64,000 bases of DNA from Geobacter sp. (GTDB taxonomy: Bacteria > Desulfobacterota > Desulfuromonadia > Geobacterales > Pseudopelobacteraceae). The stretch covers positions 1-64,000 of the forward strand of contig WKKS01000004.1 in assembly GCA_009684515.1 (NCBI GenBank). The letters run 5' to 3'. Every line of letters starts with the position of its first letter. Position 1 is the first letter of the stretch. The translations under genes were made by a program, and so were the position numbers. The notes under the pieces were generated by a model. That model worked only from the letters and a program-made list of their open reading frames with translations. It was not told the DNA's origin and searched no databases. Of the stretch, positions 33,596 to 42,095 are shown one piece after another.

Positions 33596-34582
33596 ATGAA
33601 GAAGAACATTACCCTGCCGTTGCTGTTGATCCTATTGCTGTTGCTTGCACCGTCCTTTGCCCTGGCCGGAGTCATCAATGCCATTGCAGCCGTTGTCAAT
33701 GACGAGGTTGTAACCCTGTACGAAGTCAACCACGAAGCCGAGCCGGTAATTCGTGAAGCAGAGAAGCAGGCCCCCCAGGACGAAGCCGCCCGTAGCCGGA
33801 TCAGACATACAATCCTTGACCGCCTGGTTGAGAAAAAGCTGATCGAGCAGAAGATCCGCGAATTGAACATCAAGGTTTCCGAAGAAGAGATCAGGCAGGC
33901 CATTGAAGATGTCAAGAAGCAGAATAACATGCCCACCCAGGAAGCACTGGTAACTGCACTTGCCAATCAGGGGCTTTCTTTTGACCAGTACCGCAGCCAG
34001 CTGCAGGAACAGATCGAAAAACTGAAGCTGGTCAGCATGGAGGTCCGTGCCAAAATCCATGTCAGCGAAGCAGAAGAACGCGAGTATTACGATGCCAACC
34101 GCGCCAAGTATACCGAGGACGAAAGCTATCGCGCCCGGCACATTTTCTTCAAGACCAATGACAAGGCACCGGCAGAAGATATTAAAAGGACAATGACCAC
34201 CGCCCTGATGGTGCTGGCCGAAGCCAAGAGCGGCAAGGACTTTGCCGAACTGGCCAAAAATTATTCAGAAGACCCGGCCGCCCGGAAGGATGGGGGCGAT
34301 CTCGGGGTTTTCAAAAAAGGCGACATGCAGGCGGAACTTGAATCAGCCATACTCGCCATGAAGCCTGGTGATGTCAGCGAGCTTGTCTACACTCCCGCAG
34401 GTTTTCATATTATAAAGCTGGAGGAGCGGATCAGCGGCAAACTGAAGCCTTTTGAGGGGCTCAAAGGCGAAATTGAGGAGACACTCTACCGCAAGAAGTC
34501 AGAGGAACGTTTCGGCCAGTGGGCCAAGGAACTGCGCGAAAAGGCGAGCGTGGAGATAAAGGATCTGAAGGGCCTTTTGTAG
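33596..34582 (+). CDS. SurA-like periplasmic chaperone / peptidyl-prolyl isomerase
   Basis: A 328-residue periplasmic chaperone. The signal peptide is about 1-25 (ending FALAG). A SurA N-terminal domain (INAIAAVVNDEVVTLYEV at about 26-43 and helices to 170) is followed by a single parvulin domain (about 175-275) with RARHIFFKTND, GGDLGVFKKGDM and AGFHIIKLEE. E. coli SurA has two parvulin domains and 428 residues; this single-domain form is common in delta-proteobacteria. The ATG at 33596 has GGAG upstream and lies directly after the attenuator-like hairpin. Confidence 0.9.
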   Translation: MKKNITLPLLLILLLLLAPSFALAGVINAIAAVVNDEVVTLYEVNHEAEPVIREAEKQAPQDEAARSRIRHTILDRLVEKKLIEQKIRELNIKVSEEEIRQAIEDVKKQNNMPTQEALVTALANQGLSFDQYRSQLQEQIEKLKLVSMEVRAKIHVSEAEEREYYDANRAKYTEDESYRARHIFFKTNDKAPAEDIKRTMTTALMVLAEAKSGKDFAELAKNYSEDPAARKDGGDLGVFKKGDMQAELESAILAMKPGDVSELVYTPAGFHIIKLEERISGKLKPFEGLKGEIEETLYRKKSEERFGQWAKELREKASVEIKDLKGLL

Positions 34583-34605
34583 AGATCTTACTGATAGTAA
34601 ATGTT

Positions 34606-34644
34606 AAAATGGCCGCTTTCCCTAGTCAGGAGAGCGGCCGTTTT
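34606..34644 (+). terminator. Rho-independent terminator after the SurA-like gene
   Basis: The stem AAAATGGCCGCT / AGCGGCCGTTTT with an inner loop, followed by GTTG. It also reads as a hairpin for the convergent gene ending at 34667. Confidence 0.8.
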
Positions 34645-34666
34645 GTTGTCAGTGCTGAATGGACTG

Positions 34667-35407
34667 TTATTCCCGGCGACGCAGATTGGCCAGGAACTCA
34701 TTGCAGGTCAGCTGCTTTTTGCTGACCAGATGGGCTATTTCGCGACTCATGGCAAGCTTTTCACCCGGTTTCATCTCCCCCTTCAACAGTACAAAGATGG
34801 GAGTATTGCTGCTGTAAGGATAAAGCTTGAATTTTTCAAGCACTTCAAATGCTGACATATCTGGCAACATATGGCTGCAGAAGGTCATGTATTTGGGATG
34901 AATCGAACTGAGTGCCAGCGCTTCCTTGCCGGTATACCCTTTGACAACTTCGAATCCTATCGACTCAATCGCCTTGGACAGTTTTTCCTCGCCGGTTCTC
35001 GAAATAACCAGAACCTGCAAATCCCAGGTTTCAACATCCTCAGTTAAACCATAAACCGCCAGACGCTCCAACAGATAATGTTCATCAACCGGCAGTACGA
35101 AAAACCCGGTTACCGGAAAGACCCCGCCGACCTTTCCAAGTTCACTCAAAAACACCGGCAGAACCGGAATATTTCGGGTCGCAGGCGAGCTTTTAATCTT
35201 CAGCAGTATTCCCCATCCATCGTCGGAAAAGGGGGACAGGTCCAGGACGATTCCCAATGGGCGCCCCTGCTCAAGGTTTTCATACTGTTCCAGACGACAA
35301 TTGTAGCCACCCTCCTGCAGGTATGAGGAGAGAATTTCTTCGCGCCCGTCGCCCGGTTTTACACCAAGTATCCAAAGTTCTCTGCGTGGTTCGCTTTTCT
35401 GTGTCAT
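34667..35407 (-). CDS. Protein with two tandem receiver-like domains, the second degenerate
   Basis: A 246-residue cytoplasmic protein without an output domain. The first receiver-like domain (about 10-118) keeps an Asp at the phospho-acceptor position (GIVLDLSPFSDDGW) but has GVKPGDG where the acidic pair usually sits. The second (about 128-240) starts LQVLVISRTGEEK and has MTFCSHMLPDMSAFEVL, so the usual acceptor Asp is replaced by Cys-Ser, while VLLKGEM and SKKQ keep the switch and Lys regions. It therefore looks like a pseudo-receiver scaffold. AGGAGCGGCC precedes the ATG. It stands alone between convergent surA and the LPS genes. Confidence 0.7.
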   Translation of the reverse strand: MTQKSEPRRELWILGVKPGDGREEILSSYLQEGGYNCRLEQYENLEQGRPLGIVLDLSPFSDDGWGILLKIKSSPATRNIPVLPVFLSELGKVGGVFPVTGFFVLPVDEHYLLERLAVYGLTEDVETWDLQVLVISRTGEEKLSKAIESIGFEVVKGYTGKEALALSSIHPKYMTFCSHMLPDMSAFEVLEKFKLYPYSSNTPIFVLLKGEMKPGEKLAMSREIAHLVSKKQLTCNEFLANLRRRE

Positions 35408-35491
35408 GGCCGCTCCTGTTGCATATCAAAAAACATGGAATGCCTTCTCATAGCAGAAATCAGCTTCTAAAACCAGAGTTATCCGACCGCA

Positions 35492-36964
35492 TCATTCCTG
35501 TGAATAACGCTCCAGCACCTTGTCGATGATATTGGAGGTGGATTTTCCATCGACAAACGTGACTAATTCCACCCGTCCCCCATACTCCTCAACGATCTCC
35601 CTGCCGACCACACCGTCGAGCGAATAATCGCCCCCCTTGGCAAGTATGTCGGGTTTGAGGGACTTGATCAGCTCAAGCGGGGTGTCCTCGTCAAAGATGG
35701 TGACGTAGTCGATGCAATCCAGTGCGGCAAGAATATGAGCCCGCTCGTCCTCGCAGATCAAAGGGCGCTTTGCCCCCTTCAGGCGCCGGACCGAGGCATC
35801 GCTGTTCAGCCCCAGAACCAGGAGATTTCCCAGCCCGCGGGCCTTCTGAAGATATTTGACATGACCGGCATGCAGCAGATCAAAACAGCCGTTTGTGAAA
35901 ACGACCTGCTTCCCCCGCCCCTTTTCGGCAGAGATCAGCAACGCCAAAACATCGCGGCTCTTAATTTTAGAATCGCTGTCGTGATGACTTAACGCTACAA
36001 CATCAATGATTTCCTGGGGCGTGACAATCGAGGTACCCAGCTTGCCTACGGCGATTCCGGCGGCAACATTGGCCAACCGCGCCGCTTCGGCCATCGCGCA
36101 GCCGGACGCTATTCCAACCGCAAGTGCCGCAAGGACAGTATCTCCGGCGCCCGACACATCGAATACCTCCCGGGCAACAGTCGGTATATGCACAACCTCG
36201 CCCCCCTTTGAAAAAAGCGACATGCCCTCTTCGCTGCGGGTTATCAAAAGGTGCTGCAGGCCAGCCTTATCCATGATAATACCGGCCGCTTGAGTCAGAG
36301 TAGTTACATCACGAATGGCAACTCCCGATGCAGCTTCGGCCTCCTTGCGGTTGGGAGTCAGCAAGGTTGCCCCGCCGTACCGGCCATAATCGTTCCCTTT
36401 CGGGTCAACCAGAACCGGTGTGCCGGACAGAGCGGCGGAAGCGACAATCGAAGCGATCACTGAAGGCGTCAAGACCCCTTTATTGTAATCAGACAGGACG
36501 ATGACCTGGAATTCTCCGGCATGGGCAGCAACCCAGTCGCAGACCCGGCTTTCAAAAGAGGTTGGCAGCGCCTCGCGCGATTCCCGGTCGATGCGCACAA
36601 TCTGCTGGTTGGCTGCCACGACGCGCGTCTTGCGGCTGGTTCTGCGGGTTGGATCAAGGAAGATGGCGTCAACGGCCACATCCATCTTGCCGAATTCCTG
36701 CAAAAGAGACCAGCCGTTCGGGTCGTCTCCGACCACCGAACAGACCGACACCTGTGCTCCGAGAGCGGCCAGATTATTGACCACATTTCCGGCGCCCCCC
36801 AGTCGCAACTCTTCGCGCAACACATCGACTACCTGCACCGGCGCTTCCGGGGAGATACGCTCGGCCTTGCCCCACAGGTACTCATCCAGCATCAGGTCAC
36901 CAACTACCAGACAGCGGATTTCTGCGGCGTGTGAAAAAAGTGATTCGACTGTTTTGCGATCCAT
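35492..36964 (-). CDS. hldE: Bifunctional heptose-7-phosphate kinase / heptose-1-phosphate adenylyltransferase
   Basis: A 490-residue cytoplasmic enzyme for ADP-heptose synthesis. The N-terminal ribokinase-fold kinase has VVGDLMLDEYLWG, RLGGAGNVVNNLAALGA and the catalytic DVSGAGDTVLAALAVG (near 270). The C-terminal nucleotidyltransferase has VVFTNGCFDLLHAGHVKYL and DILAKGGDYSLDGVVG. The ATG at 36964 is chosen because GGAGG sits 4 nt upstream; the ATG at 36991 lacks a site. It forms an operon with gmhA and a glycosyltransferase and converges with no gene downstream. Confidence 0.97.
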   Translation of the reverse strand: MDRKTVESLFSHAAEIRCLVVGDLMLDEYLWGKAERISPEAPVQVVDVLREELRLGGAGNVVNNLAALGAQVSVCSVVGDDPNGWSLLQEFGKMDVAVDAIFLDPTRRTSRKTRVVAANQQIVRIDRESREALPTSFESRVCDWVAAHAGEFQVIVLSDYNKGVLTPSVIASIVASAALSGTPVLVDPKGNDYGRYGGATLLTPNRKEAEAASGVAIRDVTTLTQAAGIIMDKAGLQHLLITRSEEGMSLFSKGGEVVHIPTVAREVFDVSGAGDTVLAALAVGIASGCAMAEAARLANVAAGIAVGKLGTSIVTPQEIIDVVALSHHDSDSKIKSRDVLALLISAEKGRGKQVVFTNGCFDLLHAGHVKYLQKARGLGNLLVLGLNSDASVRRLKGAKRPLICEDERAHILAALDCIDYVTIFDEDTPLELIKSLKPDILAKGGDYSLDGVVGREIVEEYGGRVELVTFVDGKSTSNIIDKVLERYSQE

Positions 36965-36992
36965 TGTTCCTCCGGTCAATTGCGACGACATG

Positions 36993-37562
36993 TCAGCTGA
37001 ACATTGTCTTTTCTATCAGATCACAAACGATGTGAATGATGATGCCATGCCCTTCCTGGACGCGCGGCGTATCAGCGCTCGGCACGACCAGAGCCAGGTC
37101 GCAATGCCCCTTGATACTGCCGCCGTCCTTTCCAAGCAGCCCAACCGTGCGGCAGCCACGTTCACGCGCCAGGACCAGGGCATTTTGAACATTAGCGGAG
37201 TTCCCGCTGGTGGATATTCCGACCACCATATCTCCGGCAACGGCCAGCGCCTCAACCTGACGACGGAATACCATCTCGAAACCATAATCGTTACCGATGG
37301 CGGTCAGAATGGATGTGTCAGTGGATAAAGCGATCGCCGGCAGTCCCCGGCGCTCCATCTTGAATCGCCCTACAATTTCAGCCACGAAGTGCTGCGAATC
37401 CGCCGCAGAGCCACCATTCCCCATCACTAGCAGCTTGCCCCCACGCCTGAAGGTATCGACCGCCAGTATGGCAAACTCTGCAATCAGTGGTGTCATTTCG
37501 TCTTCGATTCGCTTTATGACTTCACGATGGCTCTGCAGTTGAGCGCTGATTTCCGGAATCAT
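36993..37562 (-). CDS. gmhA: Sedoheptulose-7-phosphate isomerase (phosphoheptose isomerase)
   Basis: A 189-residue cytoplasmic SIS-domain enzyme that converts sedoheptulose-7-phosphate to heptose-7-phosphate, the first step of the LPS heptose pathway continued by hldE. Motifs are LLVMGNGGSAADSQHFVAE (near 45), SNVGISTSGNS-type GISTSGNSANV (near 115) and the C-terminal EGHGIIIHIVCDLIE with active-site His. It overlaps the upstream glycosyltransferase by 4 nt (ATGA). Confidence 0.96.
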   Translation of the reverse strand: MIPEISAQLQSHREVIKRIEDEMTPLIAEFAILAVDTFRRGGKLLVMGNGGSAADSQHFVAEIVGRFKMERRGLPAIALSTDTSILTAIGNDYGFEMVFRRQVEALAVAGDMVVGISTSGNSANVQNALVLARERGCRTVGLLGKDGGSIKGHCDLALVVPSADTPRVQEGHGIIIHIVCDLIEKTMFS

Positions 37563-38626
37563 GCCGGTTCCTCCATATCCATAGACAGACAGTTAGTAGA
37601 GTGTTTCGTGATCTGATCAAACAGATCTCCGATAAAGATTGCGGGGGTGGAGCCTGGAAAGACCGCCTCATCACTCCCCCGTACGGCCAGCATTTCGGCT
37701 GAATCCTTCCGGAGCGACTCCAGCTTTTTCTGTAGATCCCGTTGAGGCGCAAGCGACGACAAAGCGTACAGTTCTATGCCGGCATGCAGCCCATTCCATC
37801 CCATGCGCCGAAAATCGGAGTGCTGGCGACGGTGCAACAACAGCGTGAAACGATGCCCCTGACGTGCGCCATCCAGAATCATTTCCACCGCATCATTCAA
37901 CGAACCGGCCTCCGCCTTCTTGCCGAAATAAACTGCGTAATGCCTGGAAGCGCCCCAACGGGCAAGGTAGGCGACCCGACTGCTGTTTGTCAGTTCCGAG
38001 CGTCGTTCGACGGAACCGAATGAGGTTTCTTCACCGCAAGACACAACCGAACGGCTGGTGACAAATGTCCGATATCCTTTGTCAGCCACCCTCCGCACAT
38101 ATTCCTTCAGGCACCATTCCCCGCCATCCAGTTTTTCATCGAAGTTGCCGGTCATGATCCGCATCTCGCCCCGCAGCAACAAAACTGACAACGAGACCGT
38201 ACAGCATTCAATCAACGTGCAACCCGGAACCGGCTTCGGCAGCGCCGGTCCGTTCTTGCCAGTGAACCTCGGCGAAAGAATGCCGGCATTGACGGACTCG
38301 GCATCTTCGAGCAGCGTTCTTAGCCAGCCAGCGCTGACCAGGACATGGGGACGCAAGACAACCGCAAAGTCGCTATCAGAACGGGCCAATCCCATGTTGA
38401 TGGCCGGTACCAGCCCGATATTGCGTTCCGACTTGATAAAAAGCCCCCTTTCGCCAAGCGGTTCGGAGAACTCCTCAAGCATCAACTCGGTTTCGCGACT
38501 GCTGCCGTTATCAACAATGATAAGCCGCGCTTCCGGTGAATGTTCCAGGATAGCCGCCAGGCAGGCGCGTGTCTCGAAAAGGTTGTTCCAGACCGGAACG
38601 ATTATGTCTACGGAGGGAAAAGTCAT
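37559..38626 (-). CDS. Glycosyltransferase family 2 protein
   Basis: A 355-residue protein with a GT-A fold. It starts VDIIVPVWNNLFETRACL and continues with LIIVDNGSS (nucleotide-binding Asp) and ERNIGLVPAINMGLARSDSDFAVVLRPHV, where the usual metal-binding DxD is replaced by RPHV-like residues, so activity is uncertain. The C-terminal 130 residues are unlike a standard GT2 and rich in charged residues (LQKKLESLRKDSAEML). Its stop overlaps the gmhA start, so it belongs to the heptose operon and may act in LPS core assembly. The start is uncertain: the ATG at 38626 has no clear ribosome site, and a GTG at 38653 is possible. Confidence 0.75.
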   Translation of the reverse strand: MTFPSVDIIVPVWNNLFETRACLAAILEHSPEARLIIVDNGSSRETELMLEEFSEPLGERGLFIKSERNIGLVPAINMGLARSDSDFAVVLRPHVLVSAGWLRTLLEDAESVNAGILSPRFTGKNGPALPKPVPGCTLIECCTVSLSVLLLRGEMRIMTGNFDEKLDGGEWCLKEYVRRVADKGYRTFVTSRSVVSCGEETSFGSVERRSELTNSSRVAYLARWGASRHYAVYFGKKAEAGSLNDAVEMILDGARQGHRFTLLLHRRQHSDFRRMGWNGLHAGIELYALSSLAPQRDLQKKLESLRKDSAEMLAVRGSDEAVFPGSTPAIFIGDLFDQITKHSTNCLSMDMEEPA

Positions 38627-38650
38627 AAGAAAACCAGGAAGGGAAATTGA

Positions 38651-38701
38651 CACAGGGGGACAGGATCAGGAAAAACCCATGAAACTGCTTTGCCCCCTGT
38701 G
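38651..38701. repeat. Inverted repeat between mreB and the glycosyltransferase gene
   Basis: CACAGGGGG (38651-38659) and CCCCCTGTG (38693-38701), a perfect 9-bp pair separated by 33 nt, overlapping the region where the glycosyltransferase start lies. No T tract follows, so it is not a simple terminator; it could be an RNA hairpin or an operator. Confidence 0.6.
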
Positions 38702-38713
38702 CCATGAAAAAGA

Positions 38714-39760
<1,047 letters not shown>

Positions 39761-39808
39761 TTATGTGATCCTTTCGACGATCATTTCGGGTTGGTAAAAC
39801 GGCGCAAA

Positions 39809-39837
39809 AGAATAGCAGAGTCAATATGGTTAAGCAA
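39809..39837 (-). promoter_or_regulatory. Promoter of mreB
   Basis: Minus strand TTGCTT (39832-39837), 17 nt, TATTCT (39809-39814), about 50 nt upstream of the ATG. Confidence 0.5.
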
Positions 39838-39856
39838 GCCTGAATCAACAGGCAAA

Positions 39857-41914
39857 TCAGATCTCAATCCTGAATTCCGCCCCGCCCTCCGTATTGCAGG
39901 CGGTCAGCGACCCTCCCATATTCTGCTCTATGATAACTTTGGACATGTACAGACCGATTCCTGAACCTTTATCCGGATCTCGGGTGGTAAAATACGGGTC
40001 AAATATTTTCGGTAGAATGTCATCCGTTATGCCACCGCAATTGTCGCGGATATAAACTACGGAATGCCCGTTTTCTATTGTTATGCGAATAATAATGCGC
40101 GGGTCCGGAACGTTGCGCTCCAGACAGGCCTCGCTGGCATTGGAGATGATATTAAGCAGCACCTGTGAATATTCGCTGGGGTAGCCGATGGCAATAATGT
40201 CAGGTTCGGCCTCAATGACGATCTGAATGCCGCGACTGACGAGCGCCGCCGAAACAAACTCCAGGGCGTGATCCACCGCTTTTTTGATGTAGAAAGTCTG
40301 CTTTTCCTTATCTTCCCTGAAAAAGTTACGGAAGTCGTCAATAGTGCGGGACATGTGCATGATAATCGCCATAGCCTTGGTGACTTCGGACTCCATTTCA
40401 TCCTGGCTGATAGTGCCAGAATCATAGGAAAACTGGAGATTCTGAATGATCAGGCCGATATTGTTGAGCGGCTGCCGCCATTGGTGGGCGATGTTGTTGA
40501 TCATCTCCCCCATGGCCGCCAACCGGTTCTGCTGAATCATTATTTTATCCTTGCGACGCAGGTCCGCGACCGTTTCGGAAACCCGCTCTTCCAGAGAACG
40601 ATTCAGCTGTTCCAATTCATCCTGGGTAGCCTCCCGCTCGGACACCTCTTCCTCAAGCTGTTCGGTCTGTTCAAGCAGCTCAAACTCCATCTGCTTGCGA
40701 GCGGTAATATCCTGGTTTCCGGCCCGCCACCCCCGGGGCTGGCCGTCACGGCCATAAACCTGACGACAGCTGTGCCCGATCCAGCGCACCTGACCATCCT
40801 TCTTCACAATCCTCATTTCAATCGGCTTTATCCAGCCGCTTTCATCGACTTCATGGGTATGACACATAAAACCTTCCCGATCATCGGGGTGGATAATGCT
40901 ATGGATCAGTCCTCGGTCAGCCATGAATTCCTCGACAGCATACCCGGTGAACTCCACCGCAGATGGCGACATATACTCAAATGAACCATCAGGCAATCGC
41001 CAATACTCCCAGTCTGCGGCAAAATCAGCCACAACCCGCAGATGAGCTTCGCTTTCCCGCTGCGCTTCCTGTGCCAGTCGCCGTTCGGCAATTTCCTCTC
41101 TCAACTGCAGATTCAATTGTTGCAGCTCATCTTCAACCCGTTGCTGGGCAACAGCGGAACGGGAAAGCTGCCGCCCGCCAAGACAAATCACACCCAGTCC
41201 CATTACCAGCATCAAGCCGTGCCCGGCGGCGCTGCCATACAGCTCCAGATCGGCCGCAGCCTCAAGATTGGCCAGCGGAATGGTAACACTCAGGCCACCA
41301 CGCACATCTCCGACGTTGTATCCCTGGAAAGAATGGCACTTAAGACAGGATTGCTCCGTAATAAACGAGCGCATCAACCGCAAAACCTTCTTGCCCTCCT
41401 GAATCTGGATTTCACTGACTTCCCTGACACCCGTTTCAAGCACAAGCAGGCTTTTGCGCTCCCATGGGTCAGGTTCGTTTTCGGGGCGGATCGGTTTCAG
41501 GCTGGTCAGATGCCCCTTCACAACCGGACTACTTTCCTGAGCCAGCTCATAAACCTGGCGGGTCATCTGAGCCGGGTTGATCAGATTCAGCTTTAATCCG
41601 CTTGTAGTAACCACATCCCGGTCGGGAATACCGGACAAATAAGGGCTGGCAGGGTATTTGTCAGAACTGATCACATACAGGCCACCCTGCTTGGAAGCCC
41701 AGCGGCGATACATGATATCCCTTTCGAGTGCCGCCCTGGCTTCGGCGCGACCGAACTCGATGATTTCATGCTCATGCTGGATATACGCCCACCAGAATGA
41801 ACTGGCGATCACCAGTATCCAGGCGACAGCCAGAATCCGTGTGTAACTCCTGATTCTATTAGAGTATAAGCCCTCTTTACGGCTATTTTTTCCAGTTCGA
41901 AGCAAGGCTTGCAT
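39857..41914 (-). CDS. Sensor histidine kinase with periplasmic c-heme (DUF3365), PAS and HPK4-type kinase domains
   Basis: A 685-residue membrane kinase. A membrane helix (about 25-45) precedes a DUF3365-like periplasmic domain with one heme motif CLKCH (Cys190, Cys193, His194). A second helix (about 228-248), a coiled-coil stretch, and a PAS domain (about 290-410, with YMSPSAVEFTGY and PHDDRE-like IHPDDREGF) follow. A second coiled coil (about 415-465) leads to the kinase core with the phospho-His in NNIAHQWRQPLNNIG, and a HATPase domain (NIISNASEA, IRDNCGGI, KGSGIGLYMSK). The HQWRQP His box marks the HPK4 group abundant in delta-proteobacteria. GAGGGG precedes the ATG. No response regulator is adjacent. 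Confidence 0.92.
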   Translation of the reverse strand: MQALLRTGKNSRKEGLYSNRIRSYTRILAVAWILVIASSFWWAYIQHEHEIIEFGRAEARAALERDIMYRRWASKQGGLYVISSDKYPASPYLSGIPDRDVVTTSGLKLNLINPAQMTRQVYELAQESSPVVKGHLTSLKPIRPENEPDPWERKSLLVLETGVREVSEIQIQEGKKVLRLMRSFITEQSCLKCHSFQGYNVGDVRGGLSVTIPLANLEAAADLELYGSAAGHGLMLVMGLGVICLGGRQLSRSAVAQQRVEDELQQLNLQLREEIAERRLAQEAQRESEAHLRVVADFAADWEYWRLPDGSFEYMSPSAVEFTGYAVEEFMADRGLIHSIIHPDDREGFMCHTHEVDESGWIKPIEMRIVKKDGQVRWIGHSCRQVYGRDGQPRGWRAGNQDITARKQMEFELLEQTEQLEEEVSEREATQDELEQLNRSLEERVSETVADLRRKDKIMIQQNRLAAMGEMINNIAHQWRQPLNNIGLIIQNLQFSYDSGTISQDEMESEVTKAMAIIMHMSRTIDDFRNFFREDKEKQTFYIKKAVDHALEFVSAALVSRGIQIVIEAEPDIIAIGYPSEYSQVLLNIISNASEACLERNVPDPRIIIRITIENGHSVVYIRDNCGGITDDILPKIFDPYFTTRDPDKGSGIGLYMSKVIIEQNMGGSLTACNTEGGAEFRIEI

Positions 41915-42027
41915 ATAACGCCCCTCTTACTTAAGACAGCTGTCAGATTACAAAGCTACCACAGTTTGCCGGTTTGACAACCCCAAATGCAAAGGCGCTG
42001 CGCAGCTTTCTGACTACCCCCGTTTCC

Positions 42028-42056
42028 TTGACATTCAGGCTTGATATCTGTAGGTT
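42028..42056 (+). promoter_or_regulatory. Promoter of the ileS operon
   Basis: Perfect TTGACA (42028-42033), 17 nt, TAGGTT (42051-42056). The start near 42063 leaves about 33 nt before the ATG at 42096, too short for a T-box leader. Confidence 0.65.
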
Positions 42057-42095
42057 ATGGCAGTTTATATGAAATTTCAGCGGAGGCAGCATCCC

